From: Aromatoleum diolicum
GTDB lineage: Bacteria; Pseudomonadota; Gammaproteobacteria; Burkholderiales; Rhodocyclaceae
Reading direction: 5' to 3'
Length of the DNA stretch: 64,000 nt
NCBI RefSeq assembly: GCF_012910955.1
Contig: NZ_WTVQ01000020.1
Coordinates: 1 to 64,000 of the forward strand
Shown: positions 1 to 9,342 of the stretch, one piece after another
Layout of the letters: each line of letters opens with the position of its first letter
How positions within the stretch are numbered: position 1 is the first letter of the stretch
Program-made: the position numbers and the translations under genes
The notes under the pieces: generated by a model
What the model saw: the letters and a program-made list of their open reading frames with translations, nothing else
Databases searched by the model: none
Told to the model about the DNA's origin: nothing

Positions 1-27
1 TTCCCCGCTTGTGGGTCGGCAGGTGGG

Positions 28-40
28 GGGGAATTTCCCA
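28..40. promoter_or_regulatory. GGGGAATTTCCCA palindrome upstream of sigma-54 promoter P1
   Basis: Arms GGGAA and TTCCC flank a central T (29-39). It ends 51 nt before the -24 element of P1, almost exactly the spacing of the site in front of P2. A half site TTCCCC at 1-6 suggests a second copy cut by the window edge. Inferred to be an upstream activator site for a sigma-54 enhancer-binding protein; the protein is not in the window. Confidence 0.55.
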
Positions 41-91
41 CGTGCATCCGCATAAAACTTTAAGTTATTGAAAATAAGCAATTTTATAAAT

Positions 92-107
92 TGGCACGCG
101 GTTTGCT
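92..107 (+). promoter_or_regulatory. Sigma-54 promoter P1
   Basis: TGGCACGCGGTTTGCT matches the sigma-54 (RpoN) consensus TGGCACG-N4-TTGCW, with the GG and GC elements 10 nt apart. A very AT-rich stretch (50-90) lies just upstream, where IHF could bend DNA towards an upstream activator. It would drive the secreted 131-residue protein that starts at 239. A perfect 6-1-6 palindrome, CGGGATTATCCCG (118-130), follows near the expected transcript start. Confidence 0.8.
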
Positions 108-238
108 CAATGTCCCTCGGGATTATCCCGTTGAGCACCCGCTGCTGCCGTAGTAACCAAACAGCGGGGGCGATCGGAGCGCGGCGATCATCTTGAAAGC
201 CGGCTTCATGAATCCACAACCCCATCAGAGGTGTCAAA

Positions 239-634
239 ATGACCATCCGTCTTCGTCACATTGCAGCACTCGCATTCGTTCCCTTGTCGCTCGCCGCAGG
301 TTCGGCCAGTGCTGCGCTCGGAGACTATTCGGGCATGAAGGTATGCAGCACCGAGTTCGCGCAAGTGTACTGGGAGATCCAAAACGCCACATACACCTCA
401 GCGAAAAACGCGGCGTGGAACAAGAGCGCTCTGGTCGTAAAACTCGACTCGGCGGAAAGCAAAGTGGCTGGCGGCAAGTTCGGCGAGGCGGTGGACTACC
501 TTCAACAAATTTCGGCCAAGGCCACGGAGTGGGCCGACTTCACGCCGAAGCCGAAGCTCGAAAGCGCCGATGGGATCAATACCAGCGTTTCGGCCGCGAT
601 CGGTTGCGTGACGGTTAATACGCCAGCGATCTAA
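239..634 (+). CDS. Small secreted protein of unknown function
   Basis: A 131-residue protein with a clear Sec signal peptide: the positive start MTIRLR, a hydrophobic core, and likely cleavage after the SASA motif near residue 25. The mature part is about 106 residues, mostly polar and probably helical in the middle, with two cysteines (C36 and C123) that could form one disulfide. I recognise no family. The ATG follows AGAGGTG. It has its own sigma-54 promoter and palindrome, matching the arrangement before the giant oxidase gene downstream, so the two are probably co-induced. A role as an accessory or binding protein for the oxidase system is inference only. Confidence 0.75.
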   Translation: MTIRLRHIAALAFVPLSLAAGSASAALGDYSGMKVCSTEFAQVYWEIQNATYTSAKNAAWNKSALVVKLDSAESKVAGGKFGEAVDYLQQISAKATEWADFTPKPKLESADGINTSVSAAIGCVTVNTPAI

Positions 635-778
635 GGAAGGGGCTGCGACCGGCAGCCGCGGCCGGCCCTTCTGAGGCCGGCTGCCCGCCGGAGCATCCCC
701 GCGCGGGAAATCGGCCCAGGTCCGCTTCGTTGCGGACGCGCCCCGCCCCGCGCACGACGGCTTCGATGCCGCGTTTCA

Positions 779-810
779 CGAAGGCCCCGCCTGAAAAGGC
801 GGGGCCTTCG
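779..810 (+). terminator. Strong hairpin after the small secreted protein gene
   Basis: A perfect 13-bp stem (CGAAGGCCCCGCC / GGCGGGGCCTTCG) with a TGAAAA loop. It lacks a clear U-tract, so it is a probable rather than certain intrinsic terminator. It lies about 145 nt after the stop at 634 and separates that unit from the oxidase operon. Confidence 0.55.
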
Positions 811-1199
811 TGCGTCAACGTCCCCCTCCGTCGCGCATCGCACGGCGTCCTGCAGATCCCTGTCTCGCGCCCGCACGCTTCGATCGGGCCCGCATCGAGT
901 GGGGAATTTCCCCCTGTCCTGGGGATTCTCCCCCCGATGTGGCCCCGCATCCCCGCGGCCGCGCCCGAGTCGCGGATGTTGCGTCGCGGCACGCCCTTTT
1001 GTCTCCGCATGTTTCAACCGGCCACGTGCGATTTGCATGGGGGGCGCAGCCACGCTGCGCGCCGGTTCGTCCAGGACTGCCTGTCTGTGGGGGATTGGGG
1101 AATTTTCCCCACCCGCATTGGGGGGATACAGCTGGGGAAAATTCCCCGGTCGCATCTGTGAGATTTTGTAAAGCATTGATAAATAGTGAAATTATGTAA
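811..1199. promoter_or_regulatory. Regulatory region with four GGGGA/TCCCC palindromes
   Basis: No credible gene lies here. Four palindromes of one design are visible: GGGGAATTTCCCC (901-913), GGGGATTCTCCCC (921-933), GGGGAATTTTCCCC (1097-1110) and GGGGAAAATTCCCC (1134-1147). The distal pair is centred 20 nt apart and the proximal pair 37 nt apart. The last ends 52 nt before the -24 element of P2, and an AT-rich stretch (1160-1199) lies between. This is the layout of an enhancer for an NtrC-family activator. The binding protein is unknown. Confidence 0.65.
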
Positions 1200-1215
1200 T
1201 GGCACGCAGGTTGCG
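1200..1215 (+). promoter_or_regulatory. Sigma-54 promoter P2 of the multicopper oxidase operon
   Basis: TGGCACGCAGGTTGCG matches TGGCACG-N4-TTGC with correct GG-N10-GC spacing. It is nearly identical to P1 at 92 through the -24 element. It lies 125 nt before the chosen oxidase start, which rules out the ATG at 1199 as the translation start. An AATGTCCC motif follows (1231-1238), as it does after P1 (109-116). Confidence 0.85.
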
Positions 1216-1339
1216 AGAGCAGCCCCGGGGAATGTCCCAATGGGGCGCGCGCTCTCTTGCGGTTTCGGTTGCAGGGCGCGGGCTACGAGGTCTGTGGGGA
1301 GTTACAGACCGAAGCGTTGTAATCGATGGGAGAGCGACG

Positions 1340-4300
1340 ATGAAATACCTGTACCCGATAGGGCGGGCACCAGCACACGACGGCCGTCCAGGCCGCCGGC
1401 TGCGTCTGGCCAGCCTGCTCATGGCGGCCGGTGCCACGTTGTTTGCGGGCGTCCAAGTCGAGGCGGCACCGCCGAGCGGCGGCGGCGGCACGACGACGAC
1501 CGGCGCGATCGCGTGCTCGCGCACGCTGGTTGCCAACGTGGTGGCGATCGACCAGCCGCTGATGTTCAACCGTCTCGGCGCGCAGAACGTCAACGGCATG
1601 ATGTTTGCGCTTGAAGACGACGTGGTCTACCACGATGACGCCACCAACAAGGACACCCCGCTGACACTGGGCGGCGCGGCGACGCCGGGCAAGGTCCAGC
1701 TGCGCGCCGACAAGCGCCCGCGTCCGCTGGTGCTGCGCATCGCGGCGGGCGAATGCCTGACTGTCAATCTGAAGAACCTGCTTACCGCGACGGCCAACCC
1801 GCGCAACGCGACGCCGCCCGAGATGCATATCGACGACCAGGTCGCAGACCGCAACGTCGGTTTCCTCGTGCAGGGCCTGCAGGCGGTCAATTCGATCGCC
1901 GACATCTCCGACAACACCGGCAAGAACCCCAGCGCACTGGTGGCCCCGGGCGGTAGCCGGACCTACACGCTGTACGGCGAGCGCGAAGGCGCTTTTGCCG
2001 TGCATAGCTACGGTGCCACGTTCGGCGCCGACGGCACCGCCGGCAACGTCGCCAACGGCCTGTTCGGCCAGGTGGTGGTGCTGCCCAAGGGCGGCCGCGC
2101 CTACCGCAACGCCGTGACCGAAGAAGAAATGCGGCTCGCGACCATCGGTCGCACGGCCGCCGGCCAGCCGATCGTCAACTACGCCGCGGTGTACCCGGCG
2201 ACCGAACCGTGGAAGACCGAAGGCAAGAGCGGCGCGCCGATCCTGTCGATGGTCAATGGCACGCGCATCGTGCATAGCGATGGCGACGCGGTGGTGCTCG
2301 GGCCGAACGCCAATGGCAGCTTCCCGGCAACGACCTACCCGCTCGAAAGCATGGGCAAACGCAACCCGCCCTACCCGAACCGCCTCGAACCGTTCCGCGA
2401 CTTCGCGTCGGTCTGGCACGACGAGGTCGCGACGGCGCAGGCCTTCCCGGGTTTCTACAACGACCCGGTGTTCGGCTACGTGCTGCAGGCCACCCGCGAC
2501 GCGTTCATGATCAACTACGGTTCCGGCGGCATCGGTTCCGAGATCATCGCCAACCGCCTCGGCGTCGGCCCGATGCACGACTGCCTGTCCTGCGCGTACG
2601 AGGAGTTCTTCCTCACCGCCTACGTCGTCGGCGATGCGGCCCAGTTGGTCGACATCCCCGCCAACGTCGGCCTCGAAGCGCTGAAGCCGGGCCAAGTGCC
2701 GCCGGCCGGCACGACGGGCATCAAGGCGACCAAGCCGCTGTACCCGGCCGACCCGGCGAACGTGCATCACAGCTACATCGGCGACTTCGTCAAGATGCGC
2801 AACACGCACGTGGGCCAGGAACAGCACGTGTTCCACCTGCACAACCATCAGTGGCTGTTCAACCCCAACGACGACAACTCCAATTATCTCGACGCGCAAG
2901 GCATCGGACCCGGGTCCAGCTACACGTACGAGATGGTGAATGGCGGCTCCGGCAACCGCAACCGCTCGCCGGGCGACGCCATCTACCACTGCCACTTCTA
3001 CCCGCACTTCGCGCAGGGCATGTGGTACATGTGGCGCATCCACGACACCTTCGAGGAAGGCACCAAGCTCGCGGTCTCGGGGAATGGCTACCATGCCGCG
3101 CCTTTCGCGTTGCGTGACGGTTCGCCCGCTGCGGGTGCCCGTGCGCTGCCGGACGGCGAACTGGTGGTCGGTGCGCCGATTCCCGCGATCGTGCCGCTGC
3201 CGGGCAAGGCGATGCCGCCGATGCCGGGCAAGGCGAGTGTCGTGGCCAAGGTGATGGATAACAACGTGGTTGCCGGATCGAAGGTGCTGGTCGATCGGAG
3301 TGCCGCCAACAAGAACGCCGATGGCACGCTGAAGAATCCGGGCTATCCGTTCTTTGTCGCCGGGATCGAATCGACGATGGGTCAGCGTCCGCCGACCCCG
3401 CCGCTCGACATGCTGACGCCCGAACAGGCGCAGGCGCTGCGCGGCAGCGGCAATGCGCTGTGGGCCGGGCTGGAGCCGGCACAGGCGGGTGGCTGGGACG
3501 GCGGTCTGCCGCGGCATGCGCTGGAAGGCATCCTGGCGGGCGGTTCCGCTGCAGTGACGACGAGCCCGGTGGACTTCCTGAAGCACCTTACCGCCGCGAA
3601 GCCGGTGTACTTCCCCGAGGAAGGCACGGACGTCGAGCAGGCGGCAATGGCGTTCCACTCGAAGACCTCGCACGCGAGCTGGTCGGTGCTGCCCAACGGC
3701 ACCTCCGTCACGGCGGCGAACTTCCGCACCAACGGTGCGAAGCCTTCGGTCGCGGCGCCGTTCGCCGAACCCTGCGTGGATGACACGCAGAAACAGCTGA
3801 CCAGCACCGCCGGAGCGGGCACCTGGAACAGCGGTTCGTCGATGACCGCGATGTGGACCGGCAAGGCCTCGCCGTTCAATGCGACCACGCCGCGCGTCTA
3901 CAAGGGCGCCAACATCCAGTTCGACGCGGTGCTCAACAAGGCTGGCTACCACTTCCCGCAACAGCGCATCATCGCCCTGTGGGAAGACGTCATGCCGGTG
4001 ATCGACAAGCTGCAGCCGCCCGAGCCGTTGGTGATGCGCATGAACACCTTCGACTGCACGATGTACCACCACACCAACCTGGTGCCCGAGTTCTACGAGC
4101 TCGACGACTACCAGGTGCGCACGCCGACCGACATCATCGGCCAGCACATTCACCTGCCCAAGTGGGATCTTTCGACCACCGACGGTGCGGCGAACGGCTG
4201 GAACTATGAAGACGGCACGCTGGCGCCGGGAGCGGTGGTCGAACGCATCCATGCGATCCGCCACTTCAACCATTGCACCGAACCGACCGACCCGCGCGAC

Positions 4301-7126
4301 GGGACCGGTGTATGCCCGGTGCCCAAGGCTCACCCCTATTTCGGACAGTTCAACCGTCCGGACTGGATGGGCGCCCGCACCACCCAGCAGCGCTGGTTTG
4401 CCGACCCCTTGCTGAACCAGTACGACATCGATCGTGGTCTGGGCAACATCTTCACGCATGACCACTACGGCCCCTCGACGCACCAGCAGGTCGGGCTGTA
4501 CGCGACGGTACTGACGCAGCCGGCGGGCTCGACCTGGTACCACGGCGAGACCGGCACCCCGTTGTACACCCGTGCAGACGGCGGCCCGACCTCGTGGCAG
4601 GCAGTCATCAACAGCGGCGACTTCGACGGCGACAAGGTCGACGACAGCTACCGCGAGTTCTACCTCGAGTTCACCGACTTCCAGCATGCGTACGAAGCCG
4701 GTGTGTATGTAGGTGCAGGCCCCGACGGCATCCCTGATGCGACGGCCTACCCGACCAGCACGGAGAGCTTCCGTTACGCCATCAACCCGCCCGCCAAGAA
4801 GACCACGCTGCCGATCTTCCCGGATATGCAGCGCATCGTGGCCGGTGGCGAGAAGGCCGGTTGCCCGGTACGTCCGTGCCCGCAGGCGATCTCGGCAGAT
4901 GATCCGGGGATGTTCGTGGTGAATTACCGCAACGAACCGGTGGCGCTGCGCATCTACGATCCGGCCAAGACGGGTCCCGACGGCAAGCCCGGCATGCAGG
5001 CGGACGGGCTCGGCGGCGACCTTGCCTATGCGCTGCAAACCCGCACCGACCGCAAGATCCCGGCGTTCAACCTGGCGCCGAGCGCGATCACCCAGGCAAC
5101 CGGCCCGACCGGTGGTGTCACGAAGTTCCCGCCGCACATCAACAAGGCGGGCGACGTGGCGGGCGACCCCTTCACGCCGATGCTGCGCACCTATGCGGGC
5201 GATATCACCCGCATCCGCGTGCAGGCCGGCGGGCAGGAAGAAGCCCACAGCGTCAGCATCCACGGCGTCAAGTGGCTGCAGGGTGGTTCGTCCTTCGGTG
5301 CAGCAGGCAACTCGGGCTGGCGCAATGGCCAGATGGTTGGCATCTCCGAGCAGTTCAGCTTCGGCGTTCCGGTCGCGATGTATGCGGACCCGGCACGTAC
5401 CCAGGCCGACTACCTGTATGCGATCAATTCGTCGATCGAGGGCTACTGGAACGGCGCCTGGGGGGTGATGCGCAATTACTCCGAACTGCGTGACGACCTG
5501 TTCCCGGTGCCGAACAACCCGAAACCGGTGGGCGTCGCCAACGCGGCGGACTTCAACGGCATCTGCCCGAAGAACTACGTCGATCCGAAGCTCGGCTCGC
5601 TGCCGGTCACTCAGCGCAATTTCAACGTAGTGGTCGCGCTCGCCAACGACATCCTGCCCAACCCGTACAACCTGACGATCGGTATGCCGGGTAGCGACGG
5701 TCAGCATGTCGGCGGTCCGCTCAAGGCCAACGGTGGCACCCTGGTGTACAACCAGCGCGCAACCAGCATCCCGGCCGCGACGGTAATCGACGAAGTCACC
5801 GGCGAAACGATGACGATCGGTGGTCATGCGGGTCCGCTGCACGACCCGACCGCGGCGATGTACGTGCGTGCCGAGGATCTCGATCCGACTACCGGCAAGC
5901 TCAAGGCCGGCGTGCCGGTGGAGCCGATCGTGCTGCGGGCCGCGGCTGGCGATTGCGTCAATGTCACGCTGGAGAACCGTCTGCCGGCCGTGATGCCTGA
6001 CCTGCCGTCGCCCAACCTGATGTCGCCGGTCGTGATTCGTGACCGCTTCAGCACCGTGGGCACCACCAGCTTCAACAACAACCTGATGCGTCCGTCAAGC
6101 CATGCTGGCTTCCACACCCAGCTGGTGACCTTCGACGTGACCAAGTCTGACGGCACCAACGTCGGCATCAACCCGGTGCAGACCGTCGCACCGCGGGCGG
6201 GCACGACCGGCAGCTACCCGACGACGTCCTATCAATACTACGTAGGAGACCTGGCACGCGCGTATTCCGCGCAGACATCCACACTGAAGATGAGCACCGA
6301 TACCGTCACGGCGGTCGGGGTCGAGTTCGGCGGCGTCAACATCATGCCGGCGGACAAGATCAAGCAGACGCAGAAGGGTCTGAACGGAGCGCTCGTTGCA
6401 CTGCCTCCGGGTTCCACCTGGGTCGAGGACGCGAACATGCGTGCCGCGGCCACGGTGACCAAGATCACGAAGCCGGAACTGCCGACCTACCGCGATTTCG
6501 CGCTGCAATGGGCGAAGGGTCTCAACATGCGCTGGGCTGACGGTCAACCGGTGGAGAACATCGCCGCCGAAGGTCCGATGGTGCATGAGGATCCGGAGGA
6601 CAACTCGGCGATGGCGGTGAACTACAAGGTCGAGCCGCTGTGGTATCGCTTCGCGAAGGCGCCGGATGCGCCGTTCGGTCACGCCAACGGTGCGGGTTTC
6701 GCCGCTGTGCCGAACGCCAACATGGCATACAGCAACGCGCTGGTCGGAGGCGACCCGGTGACCCCGGTGCTGACGGTCAATCGCGGTATGCCGTTCCGCA
6801 TCCACGTCGTGCAGTCCTCGGGCGGCAGCCGTGGCGGCACCTTCGGCCTCCATGGCCACGTGTGGCAGCGTGATCCGTACCGTTCGCACAACAGCGACGC
6901 ATCGGGTTACCCGGCGCGCAAGTTCGGTGTGGGTTCGACACGCATCCTGTTCAACCCGCTCGGCATGTTCATGGGCGGTCAGGAAAGCATCCTGCCGGCC
7001 AGCCACTTCACCTTCAACATGGCCAGCGCGGGTGGCGGCAACGGCGTCGTCGGCGACTACCTGTACCGCGACTTCGAATCGCTGGGCAACCTCGGCGGTC
7101 GCTGGGGCATCGTGCGGGTGCAGTAA
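1340..7126 (+). CDS. Giant MnxG-like multicopper oxidase
   Basis: A protein of about 1,928 residues, several times longer than laccases but similar in size to MnxG-type Mn(II) oxidases of pseudomonads. An export signal spans residues 1-35; GRRLRLAS just before the hydrophobic stretch could make it Tat-type. Copper motifs are visible: HVFHLHNHQW near residue 497, the HCH-x3-H-x4-M cluster YHCHFYPHFAQGM near 549, HIHLPKW near 934, THDHYGPSTHQQ near 1039 and HGHVWQRDP near 1837. Several cupredoxin domains are therefore implied. The ATG at 1340 follows GGGAGAG; an upstream in-frame ATG lies inside the promoter. The family oxidises Mn(II), but other metals or organics are possible. It heads an operon of copper chaperones and a cytochrome. 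Confidence 0.85.
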   Translation: MKYLYPIGRAPAHDGRPGRRLRLASLLMAAGATLFAGVQVEAAPPSGGGGTTTTGAIACSRTLVANVVAIDQPLMFNRLGAQNVNGMMFALEDDVVYHDDATNKDTPLTLGGAATPGKVQLRADKRPRPLVLRIAAGECLTVNLKNLLTATANPRNATPPEMHIDDQVADRNVGFLVQGLQAVNSIADISDNTGKNPSALVAPGGSRTYTLYGEREGAFAVHSYGATFGADGTAGNVANGLFGQVVVLPKGGRAYRNAVTEEEMRLATIGRTAAGQPIVNYAAVYPATEPWKTEGKSGAPILSMVNGTRIVHSDGDAVVLGPNANGSFPATTYPLESMGKRNPPYPNRLEPFRDFASVWHDEVATAQAFPGFYNDPVFGYVLQATRDAFMINYGSGGIGSEIIANRLGVGPMHDCLSCAYEEFFLTAYVVGDAAQLVDIPANVGLEALKPGQVPPAGTTGIKATKPLYPADPANVHHSYIGDFVKMRNTHVGQEQHVFHLHNHQWLFNPNDDNSNYLDAQGIGPGSSYTYEMVNGGSGNRNRSPGDAIYHCHFYPHFAQGMWYMWRIHDTFEEGTKLAVSGNGYHAAPFALRDGSPAAGARALPDGELVVGAPIPAIVPLPGKAMPPMPGKASVVAKVMDNNVVAGSKVLVDRSAANKNADGTLKNPGYPFFVAGIESTMGQRPPTPPLDMLTPEQAQALRGSGNALWAGLEPAQAGGWDGGLPRHALEGILAGGSAAVTTSPVDFLKHLTAAKPVYFPEEGTDVEQAAMAFHSKTSHASWSVLPNGTSVTAANFRTNGAKPSVAAPFAEPCVDDTQKQLTSTAGAGTWNSGSSMTAMWTGKASPFNATTPRVYKGANIQFDAVLNKAGYHFPQQRIIALWEDVMPVIDKLQPPEPLVMRMNTFDCTMYHHTNLVPEFYELDDYQVRTPTDIIGQHIHLPKWDLSTTDGAANGWNYEDGTLAPGAVVERIHAIRHFNHCTEPTDPRDGTGVCPVPKAHPYFGQFNRPDWMGARTTQQRWFADPLLNQYDIDRGLGNIFTHDHYGPSTHQQVGLYATVLTQPAGSTWYHGETGTPLYTRADGGPTSWQAVINSGDFDGDKVDDSYREFYLEFTDFQHAYEAGVYVGAGPDGIPDATAYPTSTESFRYAINPPAKKTTLPIFPDMQRIVAGGEKAGCPVRPCPQAISADDPGMFVVNYRNEPVALRIYDPAKTGPDGKPGMQADGLGGDLAYALQTRTDRKIPAFNLAPSAITQATGPTGGVTKFPPHINKAGDVAGDPFTPMLRTYAGDITRIRVQAGGQEEAHSVSIHGVKWLQGGSSFGAAGNSGWRNGQMVGISEQFSFGVPVAMYADPARTQADYLYAINSSIEGYWNGAWGVMRNYSELRDDLFPVPNNPKPVGVANAADFNGICPKNYVDPKLGSLPVTQRNFNVVVALANDILPNPYNLTIGMPGSDGQHVGGPLKANGGTLVYNQRATSIPAATVIDEVTGETMTIGGHAGPLHDPTAAMYVRAEDLDPTTGKLKAGVPVEPIVLRAAAGDCVNVTLENRLPAVMPDLPSPNLMSPVVIRDRFSTVGTTSFNNNLMRPSSHAGFHTQLVTFDVTKSDGTNVGINPVQTVAPRAGTTGSYPTTSYQYYVGDLARAYSAQTSTLKMSTDTVTAVGVEFGGVNIMPADKIKQTQKGLNGALVALPPGSTWVEDANMRAAATVTKITKPELPTYRDFALQWAKGLNMRWADGQPVENIAAEGPMVHEDPEDNSAMAVNYKVEPLWYRFAKAPDAPFGHANGAGFAAVPNANMAYSNALVGGDPVTPVLTVNRGMPFRIHVVQSSGGSRGGTFGLHGHVWQRDPYRSHNSDASGYPARKFGVGSTRILFNPLGMFMGGQESILPASHFTFNMASAGGGNGVVGDYLYRDFESLGNLGGRWGIVRVQ

Positions 7127-7139
7127 GCAGTTGCAGCAC

Positions 7140-7166
7140 GGGGCGCGGCGCGAACCGCCGCGCCCC
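7140..7166 (+). other. Intercistronic GC hairpin after the oxidase gene
   Basis: A perfect 11-bp stem (GGGGCGCGGCG / CGCCGCGCCCC) with loop CGAAC, 14 nt after the oxidase stop. No U-run follows, so it may cap the oxidase mRNA or dampen read-through into the next gene. The remaining sequence to 7366 shows no gene. Confidence 0.45.
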
Positions 7167-7366
7167 GCAAGCAGGAGTTTCAAGAGCAGTGGCAACACGC
7201 AGTACCGCAAGTGCTTTTGATTTGGGGGGGGTCATCATGGCAGAGGAGACTCCCTCACTTTTTCCGGATGAGTAAGTCGCTGCTCAGGGCAGTGGCCTCC
7301 ATCCGATCGAATTCGCAGTCCGGGTCGGCTCCACCAGGTTCCGACCCTGCAATTGGGGAGACAGAC

Positions 7367-9313
7367 GTGCGCAAACTTCGCTTCGCAACAATCTCGGTGC
7401 TTTTGTCGTGTGCATTGTCGGGCAGCCTCGCCGCCGCGCCGGCGCCGGCCTCCGCCCTGCCGGGCGCCAAGGACGCGGCCCCCGCAGCCAGCGGTCGCCT
7501 GGTGCGCGACGGGGTGGCGATCGATTTCGAAGCGCGCCCGACGGCCGGCGGTAGCGAGCTGGTCGAAGGCGGGCTCGCCGACATCCGTTTCCGCATCAGC
7601 GACGCCAAGAGCGGCAAGGCGCTGAGCGGCCTCGCGCCGGGCGCGTGGCTGGATCTCGCGCAGGTCATCTCCTCCCCGAAAGGCGAGCAGAAGGAATGCA
7701 AGGACAAGATCGCGCTCTACCTCAAGGGCGTGGTCGGCGTGCGTCCGATGGTCGACCTCAACAGCTATTACCTGCTGGTGCTCAACAAGGACGCCAGCAT
7801 CACCGTGGTGGACCCGCTGATGTCGGTGGCGGGCACCACCAGCACGCTGACGCGCATCATGTTGAAGCGGCCGCCGGTCGATTGGGTCAAGAGCGCCGAC
7901 GGCAAGCATATTTTCGTGTCGATGCCGATCGCCGATCAGGTGGCGGTCGTCGATGCGGCGAATTTCAAGGTCGTGCGCGACGTCGATGCCGGCGACGAGC
8001 CGGTGCGCGTCACCGTGCAGCCGGACGGCCGCTACCTGTGGGTCGGCAACAACTCGCGCGACCCCAACAAGAGCGGCGTCACGGTAATCGACGCGAAAAC
8101 TTTCAAACCGGTGAAAAGCTTCGCCACCGGCAAGGGCCATCACGAGATCGCCTTCAGCGAGGATTCGCGCCACGCCTTCGTGACCAACCGCGACGCGGGC
8201 ACCGTGAGCGTCTTCGACGTCGCGAAGATGCAGAAGCTGCAGGACGTGGCGACCGGCCCGCGGCCGATTTCGGTGGCGCTGTCGGCGCTGTCCAAGGCCA
8301 TCTACGTCGCCGACGGCGAGGCCGGCACGATCAGCGTGATCGACGCGCACAGCCTCAAGCCGCGCAAGCTGATCCAGGCCAAGCGCGGCCTCGGGCCGGT
8401 GCGCTTTACCCTCGACGGGCGCTACGCCTTCGCGCTGAACACCCTGGAGAACACCGCCACGGTGGTGGATGCGGGCAGCGACGAGGTGGTGCATGACATC
8501 AAGGTCGCCGCCGAACCCTACCAGGTCACCTTCACGAAAACCTTCGCCTACGTGCGCGGGCTCGCGACGGAGCACGTGACGATGGTGAACCTCGGCTCGC
8601 TCGGCAAGGGCCGCGAACCGACGCTGCAGAGCTTCGCCGCCGGCCCGGAGGCGCCCAAGCTCGCCGGCGACCTGCCGCTCGCCACCAGCCTCGCCGCGCG
8701 CAACGACGAGTCCTCGGTGTTCGTCGTCAATCCGGTGAACAACACCACCTACTTCTATATGGAGGGCATGAACGCGCCGATGGCCGGTTACCTCAACCGC
8801 GGCCACACCGCGCGCGCCGTGACGGTGGTCGACCGGGCGATGCGCCAGGCCGAACCGGGCGTGTTCACGACGCAGGTGATGTTGCCCGCGGCCGGGCGCT
8901 TCGACGTCGCCTTCATGCTCGACCGCCCGCAAGTGCTGCACTGCTTCAGCGCCGAGGTGAAACCCGGCCAGGCCACCGACGCCAAGCTCGCGATCCCGCG
9001 CCTGGAATTCCTGCCGGCGCCGGTGACGGTGCAGGCGCCGTCGAAGGCCGCGGTGCGCTTCCGCCTGGTGCAGGGCCGCAAGGACGAACCGCGGACCGGC
9101 GTCACCGACCTGCGTGTGCGCTATTTCCTCGCGCAGGGCGGACGTCGGCTCGACGCGCCGGTGCGCGAAGTCGGCGACGGGGTGTATGAGGCGCAAATCG
9201 ACGTCACCGATACCGGTGCGTACTACGTCCATGTCGATTCCGCCGCGCTCAAGGAAGACCGCGACCGGCCCTACCTGACGCTGCGCGCCGTACCTGCGGT
9301 CGCACAGAAATGA
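7367..9313 (+). CDS. Secreted YVTN-type beta-propeller protein
   Basis: A 648-residue protein. The chosen GTG start is preceded by GGGGAG and gives a clean signal peptide (VRKLRFATISVLLSCALSG, cleavage near ASA). The middle, roughly residues 130-450, carries repeats such as VVDAANFKVVRDVDAGDEP, IDAKTFKPVKSFATG and VFDVAKMQKLQDVATGP, typical of YVTN/lactonase-like propellers. The C-terminal 200 residues look like immunoglobulin-like beta domains. Propellers of this kind often scaffold periplasmic redox enzymes or bind metals and cofactors. Its place directly after the oxidase suggests a partner or assembly factor (inference). An upstream ATG at 7268 is in frame but has a weak ribosome site and would bury the signal peptide. 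Confidence 0.8.
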   Translation: MRKLRFATISVLLSCALSGSLAAAPAPASALPGAKDAAPAASGRLVRDGVAIDFEARPTAGGSELVEGGLADIRFRISDAKSGKALSGLAPGAWLDLAQVISSPKGEQKECKDKIALYLKGVVGVRPMVDLNSYYLLVLNKDASITVVDPLMSVAGTTSTLTRIMLKRPPVDWVKSADGKHIFVSMPIADQVAVVDAANFKVVRDVDAGDEPVRVTVQPDGRYLWVGNNSRDPNKSGVTVIDAKTFKPVKSFATGKGHHEIAFSEDSRHAFVTNRDAGTVSVFDVAKMQKLQDVATGPRPISVALSALSKAIYVADGEAGTISVIDAHSLKPRKLIQAKRGLGPVRFTLDGRYAFALNTLENTATVVDAGSDEVVHDIKVAAEPYQVTFTKTFAYVRGLATEHVTMVNLGSLGKGREPTLQSFAAGPEAPKLAGDLPLATSLAARNDESSVFVVNPVNNTTYFYMEGMNAPMAGYLNRGHTARAVTVVDRAMRQAEPGVFTTQVMLPAAGRFDVAFMLDRPQVLHCFSAEVKPGQATDAKLAIPRLEFLPAPVTVQAPSKAAVRFRLVQGRKDEPRTGVTDLRVRYFLAQGGRRLDAPVREVGDGVYEAQIDVTDTGAYYVHVDSAALKEDRDRPYLTLRAVPAVAQK

Positions 9314-9342
9314 TCGCCCCGGAACATGTCGAGGAGAAGATG

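Noticed and set aside
1199-1339. Upstream in-frame ATG extending the oxidase by 47 residues
   Set aside because: It lies on the -24 element of the sigma-54 promoter, so it cannot be in the transcript.
1283-5842. Very long antisense open frame (over 1,500 codons) opposite the multicopper oxidase
   Set aside because: It is a by-product of high GC and codon bias: rich in Arg, His, Val and Asp, with no domains, no ribosome site, and the sense gene has clear copper motifs.
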